From Chenopodium formosanum (lineage: Eukaryota > Streptophyta > Magnoliopsida > Caryophyllales > Amaranthaceae), in the NCBI GenBank assembly GCA_024500155.1, contig CM044860.1:2526501-2590500 (forward strand): DNA of 64,000 nucleotides, given 5' to 3'. Position numbers and translations under genes: made by a program. Below, piece by piece: positions 22,901 through 33,935 of this stretch. How positions within the stretch are numbered: position 1 is the stretch's first letter; each line of letters opens with the position of its first letter. The notes below the pieces were generated by a model that was given only the letters and a program-made list of their open reading frames with translations, did no database searches and was not told where the DNA came from.

Positions 22901-23509
22901 AATTAAACCAAAAGAATTTCAAAACTCGATCTATATCTTTAAAAATCAAAAATCCAGATCATAGAAAAAGGGGGAGAATTTCAAGTACCCAGAATTGTCG
23001 GTGCTAAATTGCCGATTCAGTAATCGAAAACCCCAAATTGACTATACTAACAATTAAATAATCGCACTTAGATAGGCAAATTGATATTCAAATAATTAAA
23101 ATTAAACCATCTTACCTCTGATTCTCTGAAGTTGCTTCAATGGAGGAGGAGCAGAGAAGATGAAAATGGAAGAGATAAAAACTGATGAGCGTAGCTAGAG
23201 AAACAATGGGTAGTGCTAGAATTGCTGGGAATCCTAATTCCAATTCGAATTGTAGGAAGATTAAAGGAGGATTTCATGAAATTTCTAACCCTAACTCTAG
23301 CTTTGAATTTCCCTAAATGGGAAAAAAAAACCTATGAACGTGAAAAGAGAGGGGAGAAGAGGAGGAAAACTGAAAAAGTGAAAAATGAAGGTCAGAAAAT
23401 GTAAGGATGAGAGGAAAAGTGAATAAGCTTTTCAAAAAAAAAAAGAAAAGTGAATAATGGGGCAAAGCAAACCCAAGCAATCAACAGCCAACAGATCACA
23501 ACCTAAGCA
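19946..23509. other. Interior of Helitron-like element with exon-like fragments
   Basis: AT-rich DNA. Several short segments are bounded by good splice signals on the minus strand (for example near 20045-20165, 21240-21300, 22020-22050 and 22697-22900). I could not join them into one protein. A start-like ATG near 23140 opens no long frame. Confidence 0.4.
21011..21100 (-). pseudogene. C-terminal exon of a small mitochondrial-type protein, isolated
   Basis: After a TTTCTAG acceptor the minus strand reads 29 codons to TGA: VCFGGVAFSYPVALPEERRH followed by LEHAQKHGH. The hydrophobic FGGVAFSYPVAL followed by an E/R/H-rich tail is the remembered C-terminus of a small plant mitochondrial inner-membrane protein of the same type as the fragment at 19501-19634. 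No complete upstream exon set was found. It is best read as a gene fragment carried by the Helitron-like element, or the last exon of a gene whose other exons I cannot resolve. Confidence 0.4.
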
Positions 23510-23659
23510 TTTTGGCAGAGAGAACAGTGGGAACCAAGAAATCACCAGCTGCAAAATAAGGGCAAAATCGTAATTGTACTTTTTGAGGGGCAAAATTGTC
23601 ATCACACTATTACTAAGGAGTTTACAACTTGCAAACTTCTCACTTTTAATAGTTATAGA
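23510..23659 (-). repeat. Helitron-type 5' terminal region
   Basis: On the minus strand it starts TCTATAACTATTAAAAGTGA, preceded by A. About 150 bp are shared with 19793-19945. Confidence 0.7.
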
Positions 23660-24090
23660 TTATGTGGAGGTGTAACATTTAAAAGGATGGCTTTTAAGCT
23701 TGTAAACAATACACTCTATATTGTTTTCAAACTTTTACCTTTTTTATAAGTGATGAGGTCAAAACCGAAAGACTTTGTGGAAATTTTGTGCTCAAAGAAA
23801 AAGATGAAAAAAGAAATATTATTCTAATTTCAATCATATAATAGGTCAAAACGATTTACTAAAAACATGGAGGATGAGTGGATTATAGAATACATTTATA
23901 TAATGTGATCACATTGATTGGTTTATATGGTATGGATTGAAAATGGACGTAATAATTTACATTTTTACAACAATGATTGAGCTTAAATGTCATGGAATAA
24001 TGAAGTGCATTGAATAATAACCATATATGTGTGATTCCCACCTGAATTATCGTACACTAACTTAATTTGGATTTTAGAACACTCTTCCTC

Positions 24091-24098
24091 TATTTAAA
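24091..24098 (+). promoter_or_regulatory. TATA-like box of PMEI gene 2
   Basis: TATTTAAA lies 82 bp before the ATG at 24180, at the distance seen for copy 1. Confidence 0.5.
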
Positions 24099-24179
24099 CC
24101 ACCATATTCCTAGTAATACTTAGATCTTAATTTTCTTTGTTCACCTTTTTCAAAGAACTTAAAAATAAAAATAAAAAAA

Positions 24180-24728
24180 ATGGAGTGTTACGTTATGTCT
24201 CTAGTAGTATTCATCATTTGCTTAAGTTTTTCCCAAGCAAAAGCTACAAACCTTAACCTTATACCGGATACTTGCATGAAAATCTCAAAATCCGACCCAA
24301 AAAATATCAATTATGATTTCTGTGTGAAGGCATTGACGTCGTATCGTCGGAGCACAAATCCAACCATTGATGAATTAGTAGAGATATCCTTTAAGTTAAG
24401 TTCATCTAAGGCACAATCCATTATAACAACAATTGCTAAACTCCGGAAAGACCCTAAGTTGAGCCCATTTGCCAAGAGCGCGTTGGGAACTTGTTCAGAC
24501 CTGTATTCGGATGCTCAGAGTGATCTGCAAGAGGGGCTTGAGGCTTTGAAGGGTAAGGATCTATCAACAGCTAATGTACGAATAAGTGCAGCCATGGATA
24601 GCGGTCCAGATTGCGAGGATACATTTAAGGAGAAGGAAGGAGAAGTTTCTCCTTTAACTAAGGAGAATTCTGAGTTTTTTAAGTTAGCTGATATTTTTCT
24701 TGCCTTTACTGTCATCTTGAAAAAATAA
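24180..24728 (+). CDS. PMEI-domain protein (invertase/pectin methylesterase inhibitor-like), copy 2
   Basis: 182 residues, single exon. Signal peptide 1-22 (SLVVFIICLSFSQAKA). Four PMEI cysteines are present: DTCMKIS and YDFCVKAL, then GTCSDLYSDA and PDCEDTF. The second pair frames the helix with alternating YSDAQSDLQEGLEAL. The C-terminal helix ends FLAFTVILKK. It is most similar in layout to the neighbouring copies at 12471 and 25227, which points to a local tandem family. A secreted inhibitor of invertase or pectin methylesterase is expected. ATG at 24180 follows an A-rich leader; the later Met6 could also serve. Confidence 0.88.
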   Translation: MECYVMSLVVFIICLSFSQAKATNLNLIPDTCMKISKSDPKNINYDFCVKALTSYRRSTNPTIDELVEISFKLSSSKAQSIITTIAKLRKDPKLSPFAKSALGTCSDLYSDAQSDLQEGLEALKGKDLSTANVRISAAMDSGPDCEDTFKEKEGEVSPLTKENSEFFKLADIFLAFTVILKK

Positions 24729-25226
24729 TTCTTAAAACGTTTTTGTACGAATAATTAATAATTCATGGTGTATTACACATTAGATTGATTGTCATAAACC
24801 CGAAATTTTCTCAGTTCGAAAATAAATTTTGTTGTAATAAACCCGAAACTTTCTCATATCAAGGTCATGAGATGTTTTGATTATAATGTAGCACAGGCTT
24901 TGGTCATCAGTCTTCCCTCATGCAAAGGCTTTTTAGTGTTAACAGTTTCATAATTACTAGTATAATGTTTCTTTTGCTTGTTTCATGATGCATGAATAAA
25001 AATGTACATGTTATTATTGTTATACGTTTCTATTTTACTCCTGTATGACCCAAGAACACCCTATAACCTCCATATAGCTTCGACGAAAAAATTTCAATAG
25101 CATACATCAACAAAAATCCAACGAAAAAAGGGGGCAAAATCGCAAAAAGAACGATTTTCAGCACCAGCCTTCACAGATTAAAAGCACCAACAAATATGAA
25201 AAAAAAACTTCTTTCATATCTTTGTC

Positions 25227-25751
25227 ATGAGTATACTCTGTTGCTTACTTACAACTGCTGCTTTAACCAGCCTTTTACTCCCTGTCTGCAAGGACATCTC
25301 TGAAGCTGACCCGACAAATGTCACTTACGAATCCTACATATCAACACTTGGGTCGGATCCTCGCAGCCTCACATCAACTGCCCCACAACTAGCTACAATC
25401 TCCTTTGAGTTGAGTATATCAAGTGCCAAAGCCATTAATTCAACCATTGGCACGATCTTAAACCTCAACATAACCGGTCCTGTAGGAGAAAATGTATTGG
25501 AAGATTGCCAGGTCGTCTACTCGAGAGTTCCTGGTGATCTAGAAGCAGGTCTTGAGGCTATAAAAGCCGGAGAATTTGACACAGCAACAAGTGCAAGGGT
25601 AAGTGCAGCCATAAATGCTGCTACCACTTGCGGAAATAAGATCAAGGAGAAGGTAGGGGAGATAGATCCTTTGAAAAAGAAAATTAATGATTTTCACCAG
25701 CTGGGTGCTATTTCTTTTGGTTTCATCAAATTGTTGCGGATTATAAATTGA
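25227..25751 (+). CDS. PMEI-domain protein, copy 3, with shifted start and missing cysteine
   Basis: 174 residues from the first ATG in the domain frame. The PMEI core is clear (CKDISEADPTNVTYESYIST, then DCQVVYSRVPGDLEAGLEAI and TCGNKI). The second cysteine of the first disulfide is replaced by tyrosine (YESY where the paralogues have YDFC/YHTC), so that bridge cannot form. The natural signal-peptide start seems to be ATG 25196. That frame is thrown off by a run of nine A at 25199-25207; with eight it would run straight into this frame. Translation from 25227 still leaves a hydrophobic N-terminus (SILCCLLTTAALTSLLL) but shortens the segment before the first cysteine. It may be a decaying gene. 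Confidence 0.7.
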   Translation: MSILCCLLTTAALTSLLLPVCKDISEADPTNVTYESYISTLGSDPRSLTSTAPQLATISFELSISSAKAINSTIGTILNLNITGPVGENVLEDCQVVYSRVPGDLEAGLEAIKAGEFDTATSARVSAAINAATTCGNKIKEKVGEIDPLKKKINDFHQLGAISFGFIKLLRIIN

Positions 25752-26071
25752 TCATGTATTAGGTCAATAATAATTTAATAAAATCTCGCTTTCTATTTGG
25801 CTTTTTGTAAAATTATTGATCCATCAAAAATTTACAAATCAATAACACCCGCCAAGAGCTAGTAATGAAAGCAAAAAATTACTTCATATAAGACAATCTA
25901 AGATCATCGCACCATATTCTGTCCCTTGCTTCAGGGTTCTTTACATATTCCTACCTAGCCAGCAAAACCTTTCCACTAGTCCAATCATTGGCATGGTTCA
26001 CATATGACATGATGATTTAAGTACGAGTAATAATTAGTATAATTTTGAGTTTAGGGGGGAGAGCGAGGTAC
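25752..26071. other. Convergent spacer between PMEI copy 3 and KELP-gag gene
   Basis: 320 bp of non-coding DNA holding both 3' ends (AATAAAAT at about 25774 for the plus-strand gene). I see nothing else. Confidence 0.5.
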
Positions 26072-28932
26072 CTAATTAGTACTGCCACCTACAGCTCCAT
26101 CTTTGTCTGCCCCATTGCTCCCAACAACTGCATTTGTAGAAGTGACATTATCCTTTACATTTGTAATATCCATCCCTTCAGGTTTCCGGAACCAACATTG
26201 CTCCATGTAATGCCCCCTCTTCTTACAAATGTTGCAGAACTTAAACTTCTTAATCCCGTCTGCTTCAGGACTAGCATGAGGAACTCCAGGCTTCTTCATT
26301 GGAATTTTCTGGGGTCCGAATTTCTTGTGGGGCTGAAGCACAGAAAAGTCGGCCCTAGGAACAAGTGTGTCACCCTTGTGACCTTTCTGACGAGATTCCT
26401 CTTCTGCCTTCAGCTGATTCATCAACATCCATACAGGTAAGTTGTCTTCCTTCATCAACTGGATGCTGAAGGGTTTCCAAGATGGGGGAAGCTTAGAAAT
26501 GATGACGTTCATATGAAACTTTTCCTCAACATACATACCCGAAGCAATAAGTGCATCCGCAATCTGATGGAACTCGTGAACTTGCTCAAAGATCGAGTTC
26601 TCTTCAGTTATTTGGAAATCAATATACTTCTTAACCAGAGAAACTTTAGCTCCATGTTCTTCCTGAAGATAGACGAGCTTGAGTTCTTCCCAAAGATCTT
26701 TAGCAGAGCCTGATTTCTCATAGTAATGTCTTAAAAGATTGTCACATAGGGAATTTAAGATGTTTTGACGACATATATGGTCATCATCCATCCATCTTTC
26801 TGCAGCAGATAAAGTCCGTGCAATTTCCTTGTCTGCGACTCCCAGCCCACTAGGGCATGGTTCAGAAAGCACGTAAGCAACCTTCAATTGATTCAGATAT
26901 AATTCCATTCGATCAGCCCATTGCTGGTAATTCTTACCATCAAAACGAATAACTTCAATAGGTACAAGTCTTCGGGGCGTAGAAGCCACAGTTGAAGTAT
27001 CTTGAGTACGTTCTTTAGTGGCCATAAGTCTAGTTCTATGGTGTGCACCATCTTTTTTAGTTGATTCAGCTCCACTTTGTCCAAAGTGTCCACCACCATT
27101 CTGTTTGTTTCTATATGCAGATGTATCAAGCTTATCAAAACCTTGTTTATTCTCAAGTTCAGATCTACAGAATACATCATGACATCCATGTCAATCGTCA
27201 TTTCAGCCATATATACATGCAGTAAGGAGGACGAAAAAGAAAAGCCTTGGAGAAATACATTTTCATAATCTAAAAGATTATTAAACCGAAAAAGGACCAA
27301 CCTTATTTTTGATTCAGCCTCTATTATAGCTTCATCAACTGCAGGGATGCTCTTTCGGAGAAGTGACCATTGGTCAGGAAATAAGTTGATGCCTAGCAAC
27401 CCATGAGCACAAATTAGATGAAAGAGAAGGGACGAGATCTATAACAGCCACATCAACCACACATGCTTAACAACAGGAACTAATGACATGCATAGCATAG
27501 TAGTAATAATAAAAAAGATGATGAAGATCAAGAGACTATTATGAACTGTGTAACATAAACTCCCTATGTTCCAAACTTCCAATATACTTCTTAGGTCAAT
27601 TTTGCAAACTCTGAAAAGTACTTTGTCAAGTTATGTACTGAATTATAATGTGAAATCACCATTTCCAGACATTCAGTTAAAACTCGACTAGGTTTGACAC
27701 TCGAGCTATTACTTTGGAACAAATGGAGTACCTTTTTGATGCATAATAATGCAATCTCTCTCCACTCCTCAAACCATAGACTAACAATCGAGCAAACGAG
27801 ATACAAAAAAAGATACTTATGCATAATAATGCTAGATAAGTTCGGCATAAAACTTTCCTCCTTCTGTAAGTTCCAACCAGTTCACTTCATTATCTTGTAA
27901 ATTGGCACAAGTATATACAATAAATTTCATTTCTTTATCCTCCCAATTAAAGAGAGCTTCAACACTCACATTCAACAGGAAAACTTTAAAAATAGAAAAC
28001 TCAATAACCAACAAAAGGATGCTCGAATAATTGGTTCGAACATTCGACCTCTTTAAATAAATACATTACAGAACAACCAACTAGATAACCAAAATTCTCA
28101 AACTTTAGTCCACCTAGCATATTCCCTTAACAAAGAACACACAACAAAATTCTGGACAAATCAACAATGTACATAAATAACATAATATCTTATCAATCCA
28201 AATGTTAATGCACAACACAGCTTACCAAGGAAGAGAAGGTTTATAATTACATTTATTTGGTGTTGGAATGGCCTTCCCATCCTTCATAGATAACTCTCCA
28301 ATTGAAACAACTGTTCTCCCTCCTGAATTTCTCACTGCTAAATCTTTCTTTTGTGACAACTACAATACATTCAACATTACTATGAAATTAAATAGTGCAT
28401 AATAATTCACCAATTCAACATTAATAACTGCAAGATGTAGGATTATGACCACAAGAAAAAAAAAAAAAAAAAAATTAAAATTAGAAAGTGTATAATATAG
28501 AATCAGGGATTAAATTGCAACATTGAATTAACATCTCAGGTACAAAATTAGGGTTTAAAGCAAAATTACACTGAATTAAAAAACAGAAATTGAATGAAAA
28601 ATTACGAAAAAACCCACCTTGCAAATAAGTCGACATGAATCAGGAAGCTTATTTTCTGAGTGTGGTAATGGAGTTTCTTTGAGGGGTTCATTAATGGAGG
28701 TGGAGGGTAAATTAGGGGGCAAAACGGTGTCGTTTTGAGGATGGTCGGAAGAACGTAAGAAAGATTCAATGATTTGTCGGATGAGAAATTTGTGGGGCAA
28801 ATCGGAGAGGTCGAGGTTGAGTTTAAGGGAGGCAAGATGTCGGATTTGTTTCTCAGTGAGGGAATCACTGTCGGAGGAATTAAGGATGTCGGTGACAGTG
28901 ACGTGGATTTTGTCGGCGGTTTCAACGTCCAT
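26072..28932 (-). CDS. KELP: KELP-type transcription coactivator fused in frame to a Copia-type gag (UBN2 + CCHC)
   Basis: Exons on the minus strand: 28618-28932, 28251-28359, 27302-27392 and 26072-27164. All have GT-AG junctions and compatible phases (0, 1, 2), giving 535 residues. Residues 1-62 are a DEK_C domain (DKIHVTVTDILNSSDSDSLT). Residues about 100-172 are a PC4/p15 domain (RLICKLSQKKDLAVRNSGGR, DQWSLLRKSIPAVDEA), as in plant KELP, a Pol II coactivator that binds DNA. Where KELP normally ends, a phase-compatible acceptor (TTCTGTAG, 27165) leads through a 46-residue linker without stops (173-218). Residues 219-535 are a gag protein with a UBN2 domain (RFDGKNYQQWADRMELYL) and a zinc knuckle C482-X2-C485-X4-H490-X4-C495. 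There is no protease, integrase, RT or LTR nearby. An upstream in-frame ATG exists at 29007; I prefer 28932, where the domain begins. The fusion itself needs transcript proof. Confidence 0.75.
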
Positions 28933-29007
28933 TTTGAGTAGAGGGAGTGAGTGTGAGGAGGTTGGAGAGAGTTTCAGGTTTGAAGGGATCAAGTATTGTA
29001 CTTTCAT

Positions 29008-29541
29008 GGTTTTCGTTTCAGACTTTCAGTTTCAGTTTGAAAGAGAGTGGAAATCAAAGAGATTGCCATATCAAAGGGTTTGACGATTTTGAAACTATGA
29101 TTTATAAACAAGGTCCCACCTAGATTCGAACTCGGGTTTCGTCAATAAGGTTTGGGATCTCACAAATGGGTTGGTTTCAGGTCAAATGGTTAAAGCTCTC
29201 CCCATGTGTCAGGTCTGAGTCGATTCTCATCACTCGCCCTTTTGTGACTCTTTAATTTAAAAACAAATTAAAAAAAAGACATGATCCCTTTAATCCTAAC
29301 TCAAGTGGTTTAATAAATATGATCCCTTAGTAATGAGACAGTGAAAAAAGTGGCATTATTATCAAGTATCATAGACAATTTTATAGTAAAGCGAAAAAAC
29401 TATTGCCAAGTTATAGGACTATCATTTTCAAACCATTTTTTTAGCATAGGAGTCTTTCCAAGCCAATATTTATATGTTTACAAGAAAAAAAAGAAAGACA
29501 CGCTTATATTAAGCTATTGCTAGCACAATTTTTAAGATGGA
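29008..29541. other. Spacer between KELP-gag and CYP703A
   Basis: It holds the 5' leader of the KELP-gag gene and a SINE-like segment at 29160-29260. There is no protein gene. Confidence 0.5.
29160..29260 (+). mobile_element. tRNA-derived SINE-like segment
   Basis: An A-box-like TCAAATGGTTAAAGCTC is followed about 30 bp later by a B-box-like GAGTCGATTCTC, the internal Pol III promoter arrangement of tRNA-derived SINEs. The flanks carry no clear target duplication. Confidence 0.4.
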
Positions 29542-31550
29542 TCATAGATAGAAATGAGGGGCAAGTCTTGGTTTAGCCAAAGCCATTAGAGGTTGAGCTT
29601 TAGGCATAGTCATCCCATAAACTTCCTCGGTATCAATCTCCTCTGGCTTCATTCCATGAGGTGGCAACCAATCAAACGCATGGAAAAGCCTAGCTAATCC
29701 CATTAATACAAACACCACTCCAAGTGGGGCGCCTGGACATCTTCTCTTTCCCGCACTAAATGGTAATATCTTGAAATCAGATCCATGACTGATCTCAACT
29801 CTACTCCCATCCAACGACCAATGTCTTTCAGGGTAGAATTCCTCTATGTTGTCCCACACCATAGGGTTTCGCCCTAGTCCATGTGTGTTGATGAAGACAC
29901 GTGTCCCTTCTGGGATGTCGTAGCCATTGATTGTGGTGGGACGTAGTGATTCGTGTGGGATTAAGAAGGGTCCTGCTGGATGCATGCGGAAAGTTTCTCG
30001 TACAACGCAACGCAAGTAGTTAAGCTGGGGAAGATCTGATTCTAATACCATTCTGTTGGGTCCTACAACTGTGTCAAGTTCTTGTTGGATCTTATGAAGG
30101 ACACGTGGATGCTTTATTACTTCAGCCATTGCCCATTCGTTTGTCACAGCTGATGTGTCTGTTGCTGCAGCTATCATATCCTATTTTCAAGTAATTGTGT
30201 GAATAATTTAATGATTATAAAATATATGTGGTGAAACAATACGGAAGTTGAAACTAATTAGATGTTTAACTTAAATGGATTCCATGTTGAGCAGTAAGAA
30301 TACACATTCAAACTTCTCCAAATTGTATCTTGATAAAATTATATATTGGATTACTATTATTGTTGTTGGTAACATTGATTTAACTCAGCTAACAAAATAT
30401 TCTTGTTAAAGAATCTTTTTCCTCATATAGTAAATAAACTTCTCTTTGCTTCACTAAATAAGTCAAAATTCATCATCAATTCTGCATGATTGCATAATTT
30501 TTAACATGGTATTTTACTTTTTCTTCTTAAAATAATTGTTAAGTTTAGCATTTGTGATATCCCATGCAATTTATGAAACAATATTTCATTTATCAAACCT
30601 ACTAACTTACACAAAAAATGCAAGGGTACCTGGATTAGAGCTTTGATTTCCACATCTTCCAAGTGTGCCTTTCCATCTTCTCCAGGCAAGGTCAACAAAA
30701 CATCCACAAAGTCCATTTCTCCTTCATCTACTCCCAACTCTTCTCTTATTTTCTTTGCCTTTCTATGCTCCTCAATTATCTTGCTATGAAAATCATCAAC
30801 CCTTTTCTCAATTTCCCTCATTTTCTTCTCACAACCATATGGATCAACCCACCTCCAAATTGGCAAATAATCACCCAAGTAAATCAAGCCTAATAGCCAA
30901 AACAATTCATGTGTTATGTGCATGAACTCTAGGGCCTCTTGTGGACCCGCTGTTCCAGCTCCAAAGTACTGCTTCCCTAACAACATCCTAGTTACATTAT
31001 TCATAGAAAATGAACCCAACACATCCCTTAAGTTAACCGGCTTATTTCCTTGGGAACGAGCCCATACATCTTGAATCAAATGTTGGGCTTCTTCAGCTCG
31101 ATGATTCACAAAGAGCTCGAGCCTTTTAGTCGTGAGCAAGTGCTCCATGCAAATCCTTCTCATTCTTTTCCATTTCGGGCCCATTGGAGCTAAGGCCACA
31201 TCGCCACTATTATAGGCTAGGTGGGTTGCGGCTAATGTTTGTGGTCGCGAGGCAAAAACCTCATCTTGTCTAACCAAGATCTCACGTATGATTTCTGGAT
31301 CATTAGTGGTTATGGCGCCCACATTACCGAGCTTTAGATAAACCAAGGGTCCATATTTTTCACAAAAGGAGGCGAAGTCACGGTGGGGAAGTGGACCTAA
31401 TTGAAGGAGGTTTCCAAAAAAGGGCCACCTTGGTGGGCCAGGTGGGAGCTTCTGTGGTGTATGTAAGTTGGGCTTAAGCCATTGGTATATGACCTTTGCA
31501 CCAAAATATGAACAAAGTAAAACTATTGCTATAGTTCTAAACTCCATCAA
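29542..31550 (-). CDS. CYP703A2: Cytochrome P450 CYP703A (in-chain fatty acid hydroxylase)
   Basis: Two exons, 30630-31550 and 29542-30180, with intron CAG|GTACCC...AATAG|GATATG (449 bp), give 519 residues. An N-terminal membrane anchor (IAIVLLCSYFGAKVIYQWL) is followed by the proline hinge PPGPPRWPFFGN. The I-helix oxygen-binding motif is AATDTS (about 312-317), the K-helix ExxR is ETFR (369-372), and the haem loop is FSAGKRRCPG with C455 as ligand. The stretch KPVNLRDVLGSFSMNNVTRM and the C-terminal EVYGMTMPKAQPL match remembered CYP703A2 almost word for word. This single-member family hydroxylates lauric acid at C7 in the ER of tapetum and microspores for sporopollenin. The single intron position is that typical of the A-type clan. 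The gene looks intact. Confidence 0.93.
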
Positions 31551-32503
31551 ATAAAAAATAGTTAGTACTAATAATTAATTATCATCTCAACTAAAAGTTT
31601 TAATGGTTCAAAACAAGATGATTGCTTTTCTTAAGGCTAGATACATAGGTCATGCTATGTTAGTGGGCATTCTAATAAATCTCCTATAAAGATGTTAAGA
31701 AACAAATTATGTGTGCCTAGAAAATTAAGGGTGGGTAGGAAATAGATAAAGTGCATGAACCATATTTTAAGATGGAACAATCCAATAGAATAATAGGAAT
31801 ATGAAAATTGAGAAAAAAAGCGAGATATTTAAGATTTTCCTATTCTGTCCTTCAAAATTACCTATTTGTGTGAAGATGATACATCTACATACAAAGATTT
31901 TATATTGCATTAAATAAGAATAAAATCAACCTACAAACTTTATTAACTCAGCTTATGTTTGTTTATAGTTTATACGTTGGAGTTAGTTACACACTTACAC
32001 CTATAGGATTCCAATGGGAAGGTTTATTAATTTTATTTTCATGTCATCCTTAATACTACAACTCCTGCAAGTCTTTTTTTTTTTTTCCTTTTATTTCCAA
32101 GTTTTGATTTTTTGTCTTTTTATTTTCATGACATCCTTGTTAAGATTATGTTTGTTTATGTGTTATACATTGGAGTTAGTTTAATTTTTTGTCTCTATTC
32201 ACCATCTTGGACACATAATTTTGACCAACATTATGCTTAAAAAATAAAAATTGGTAAATGCAACCATTATCTCTAATGCAAACCAAAGTAAAAATTAAGC
32301 ATAAACCAGACACTTATGACATCAATTGACATGTAATTTAAGTAAAAATTAAGCATAAATCAGACACTAATGACATCAGCTGACACATGATTTAATATAA
32401 ATCCTTAAACTAACCCTTTAAGAAACATATCTACATTATGTTTATAAACATTTTCTAAGACAATACATATATTGAAAATATTTATATAAACCTGGCTGCA
32501 AAG

Positions 32504-32537
<34 letters not shown>

Positions 32538-32771
32538 AAATACTCATACTTTATTATTTTGGGTTACATCTAAAATTTTTGAGAAGCCACATGATAAACA
32601 AAAATTATTTATCTAGTGACATTTTTGTAAATAACTCAATAAAATATCACAGTCAATAACTCAATATGACATTATCATAAATAAATTACGAGTAACATCT
32701 GTGTCACCCGTATTCAATATTAGTTGTTGCCTTATTTACAAAATGCTACGAGTTTTTTTTTCTGGTGTTTA
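31551..32771. other. Upstream region of CYP703A
   Basis: AT-rich DNA with a 30-nt T run at about 32507. No gene seen. A short direct repeat (AAGTAAAAATTAAGCATAAA, about 32287 and 32341) is present. Confidence 0.5.
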
Positions 32772-32875
32772 GAGAGCCACAATGACGGGGGTGAGAATCG
32801 ATCCCAAGATCTCCTGTAATCGGGAGGGAAGATCTAACCACTTGTATTATTTCTCACACTCAAAATGCTACGAGT
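32772..32875 (-). mobile_element. tRNA-derived SINE-like segment
   Basis: On the minus strand CAAGTGGTTAGATCTTCC resembles an A box and GGGATCGATTCTCACC a B box, about 30 bp apart. Confidence 0.4.
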
Positions 32876-32899
32876 ACCAGATAAATATTGTTTTTCTCT

Positions 32900-33091
32900 T
32901 GTTTACTTCGAGTTGCCCATTTATTCAATTTTCTACTCTTCTGAGCATATTCCCCTCAACTTCTCTGATAGCCGCCGGTAACCCCTGCTCCGCTCCACCG
33001 ACCGCCTCCTCGGTCCCTTCTGATCCTCTGCTGCTTCCATTCTCGATTCTTTTACTGTCCTAAATCGCTGTGATTTATATTCACAGAAAAG
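32900..33091 (+). other. Probable 5' leader exon of CNX3
   Basis: A C/T-rich stretch ends GAAAAG|GTTAG at 33091. A TTGTAG acceptor at 33904 sits 31 bp before the CNX3 ATG, suggesting a leader intron of about 0.8 kb. Confidence 0.4.
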
Positions 33092-33935
33092 GTTAGAATA
33101 CTTTATAATTTGGATTTTATATCTTATTCTCTAACTTGCTTTAATACAGTCTAATGATTCTTGGTGTTGATTTGGGGGAGTATTGCTCTGTGACACAATT
33201 ATGTTTTTTGGGTTTGTTTTACTTGCTAATTACTCTGTACATTACAAATATGATTATGATTATTACTTTGCAAATGATTATAAATTTTAATCAAGAGGTA
33301 AAGCATACATAGATTGTATACATGGTAATTATTCAAATAAATATGCTGAGTTGTGAAATGATAGAATGTGGAAATTGATTTTGTAGGTTGCAATTCAAAT
33401 TGTAAATTGAATTATGGTATTGAACTTTGATTTTCTGTAATGGTTGATTTGATCTTATATTCTCATCCCCATTTCAAATTTTTTTGGATCCGCCATTGAT
33501 TACTTAATATAATGATTAGACGAAAGATGTTTACTGTGAAAACCTATACATTTTGCTGAGTTTAGATTTTATAGAGCACTTTTTGTATTGCAAGTGATGA
33601 TGTTTTGGTGTGCAAATGAAAATTTTGCAAAGGCCAAGGCCCCATTTAAATTTTACACATTTTACTGTCTCAGCGTCTTCTCTATATACGAATAATATGA
33701 TCAAGATGAAAAAAAAATATATAGGGATTAACTTATGAACTTCCCTTGTGCAATGTTATAAACCCGTCCTTGTGCAATGTTATAAACCCGCATATCGAGT
33801 ATTTGCTTGCTAAACAACCACCACTGGTGTATAGAATGCCTATATTATATTACTACATAGTGTCTATTTATATTTGTAATGCTTTGTTTGGATTTGACTT
33901 GTAGAGGTTGTGATTCTCTACAATTGGAGTTGGTG

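Larger units (their letters stand above)
13711..23659 (-). mobile_element. Large Helitron-like element (about 9.95 kb, possibly composite) with gene fragments
   Basis: Read on the minus strand, the 5' end at 23659 is TCTATAACTATTAAAAGTGA, matching the plant Helitron 5' pattern (TC, then TATTAAAA). The 3' end is an 8-bp GC-only hairpin followed by GGAAGTCGTAAACTAG, ending CTAG at 13711. The flanks are A before TC and T after CTAG, as expected for insertion between A and T without target duplication. A second, degraded 5' end of the same family lies at about 19945, so two nested or tandem Helitrons sharing one 3' end are possible. No Rep/helicase frame is seen, so it would be non-autonomous. 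Inside are minisatellites, an LTR insertion and exon-like fragments of other genes, all on the minus strand. It splits the PMEI cluster. Confidence 0.65.

Noticed and set aside
26045..26440. Plus-strand frame of 131 codons
   Set aside because: It lies entirely antisense to the gag exon of the KELP-gag gene and resembles nothing.
26072..27025. A free-standing Copia retrotransposon
   Set aside because: Only gag is present. No protease, integrase, RT, LTR or primer site flanks it, and the reading frame continues upstream into a linker spliced to KELP exons.
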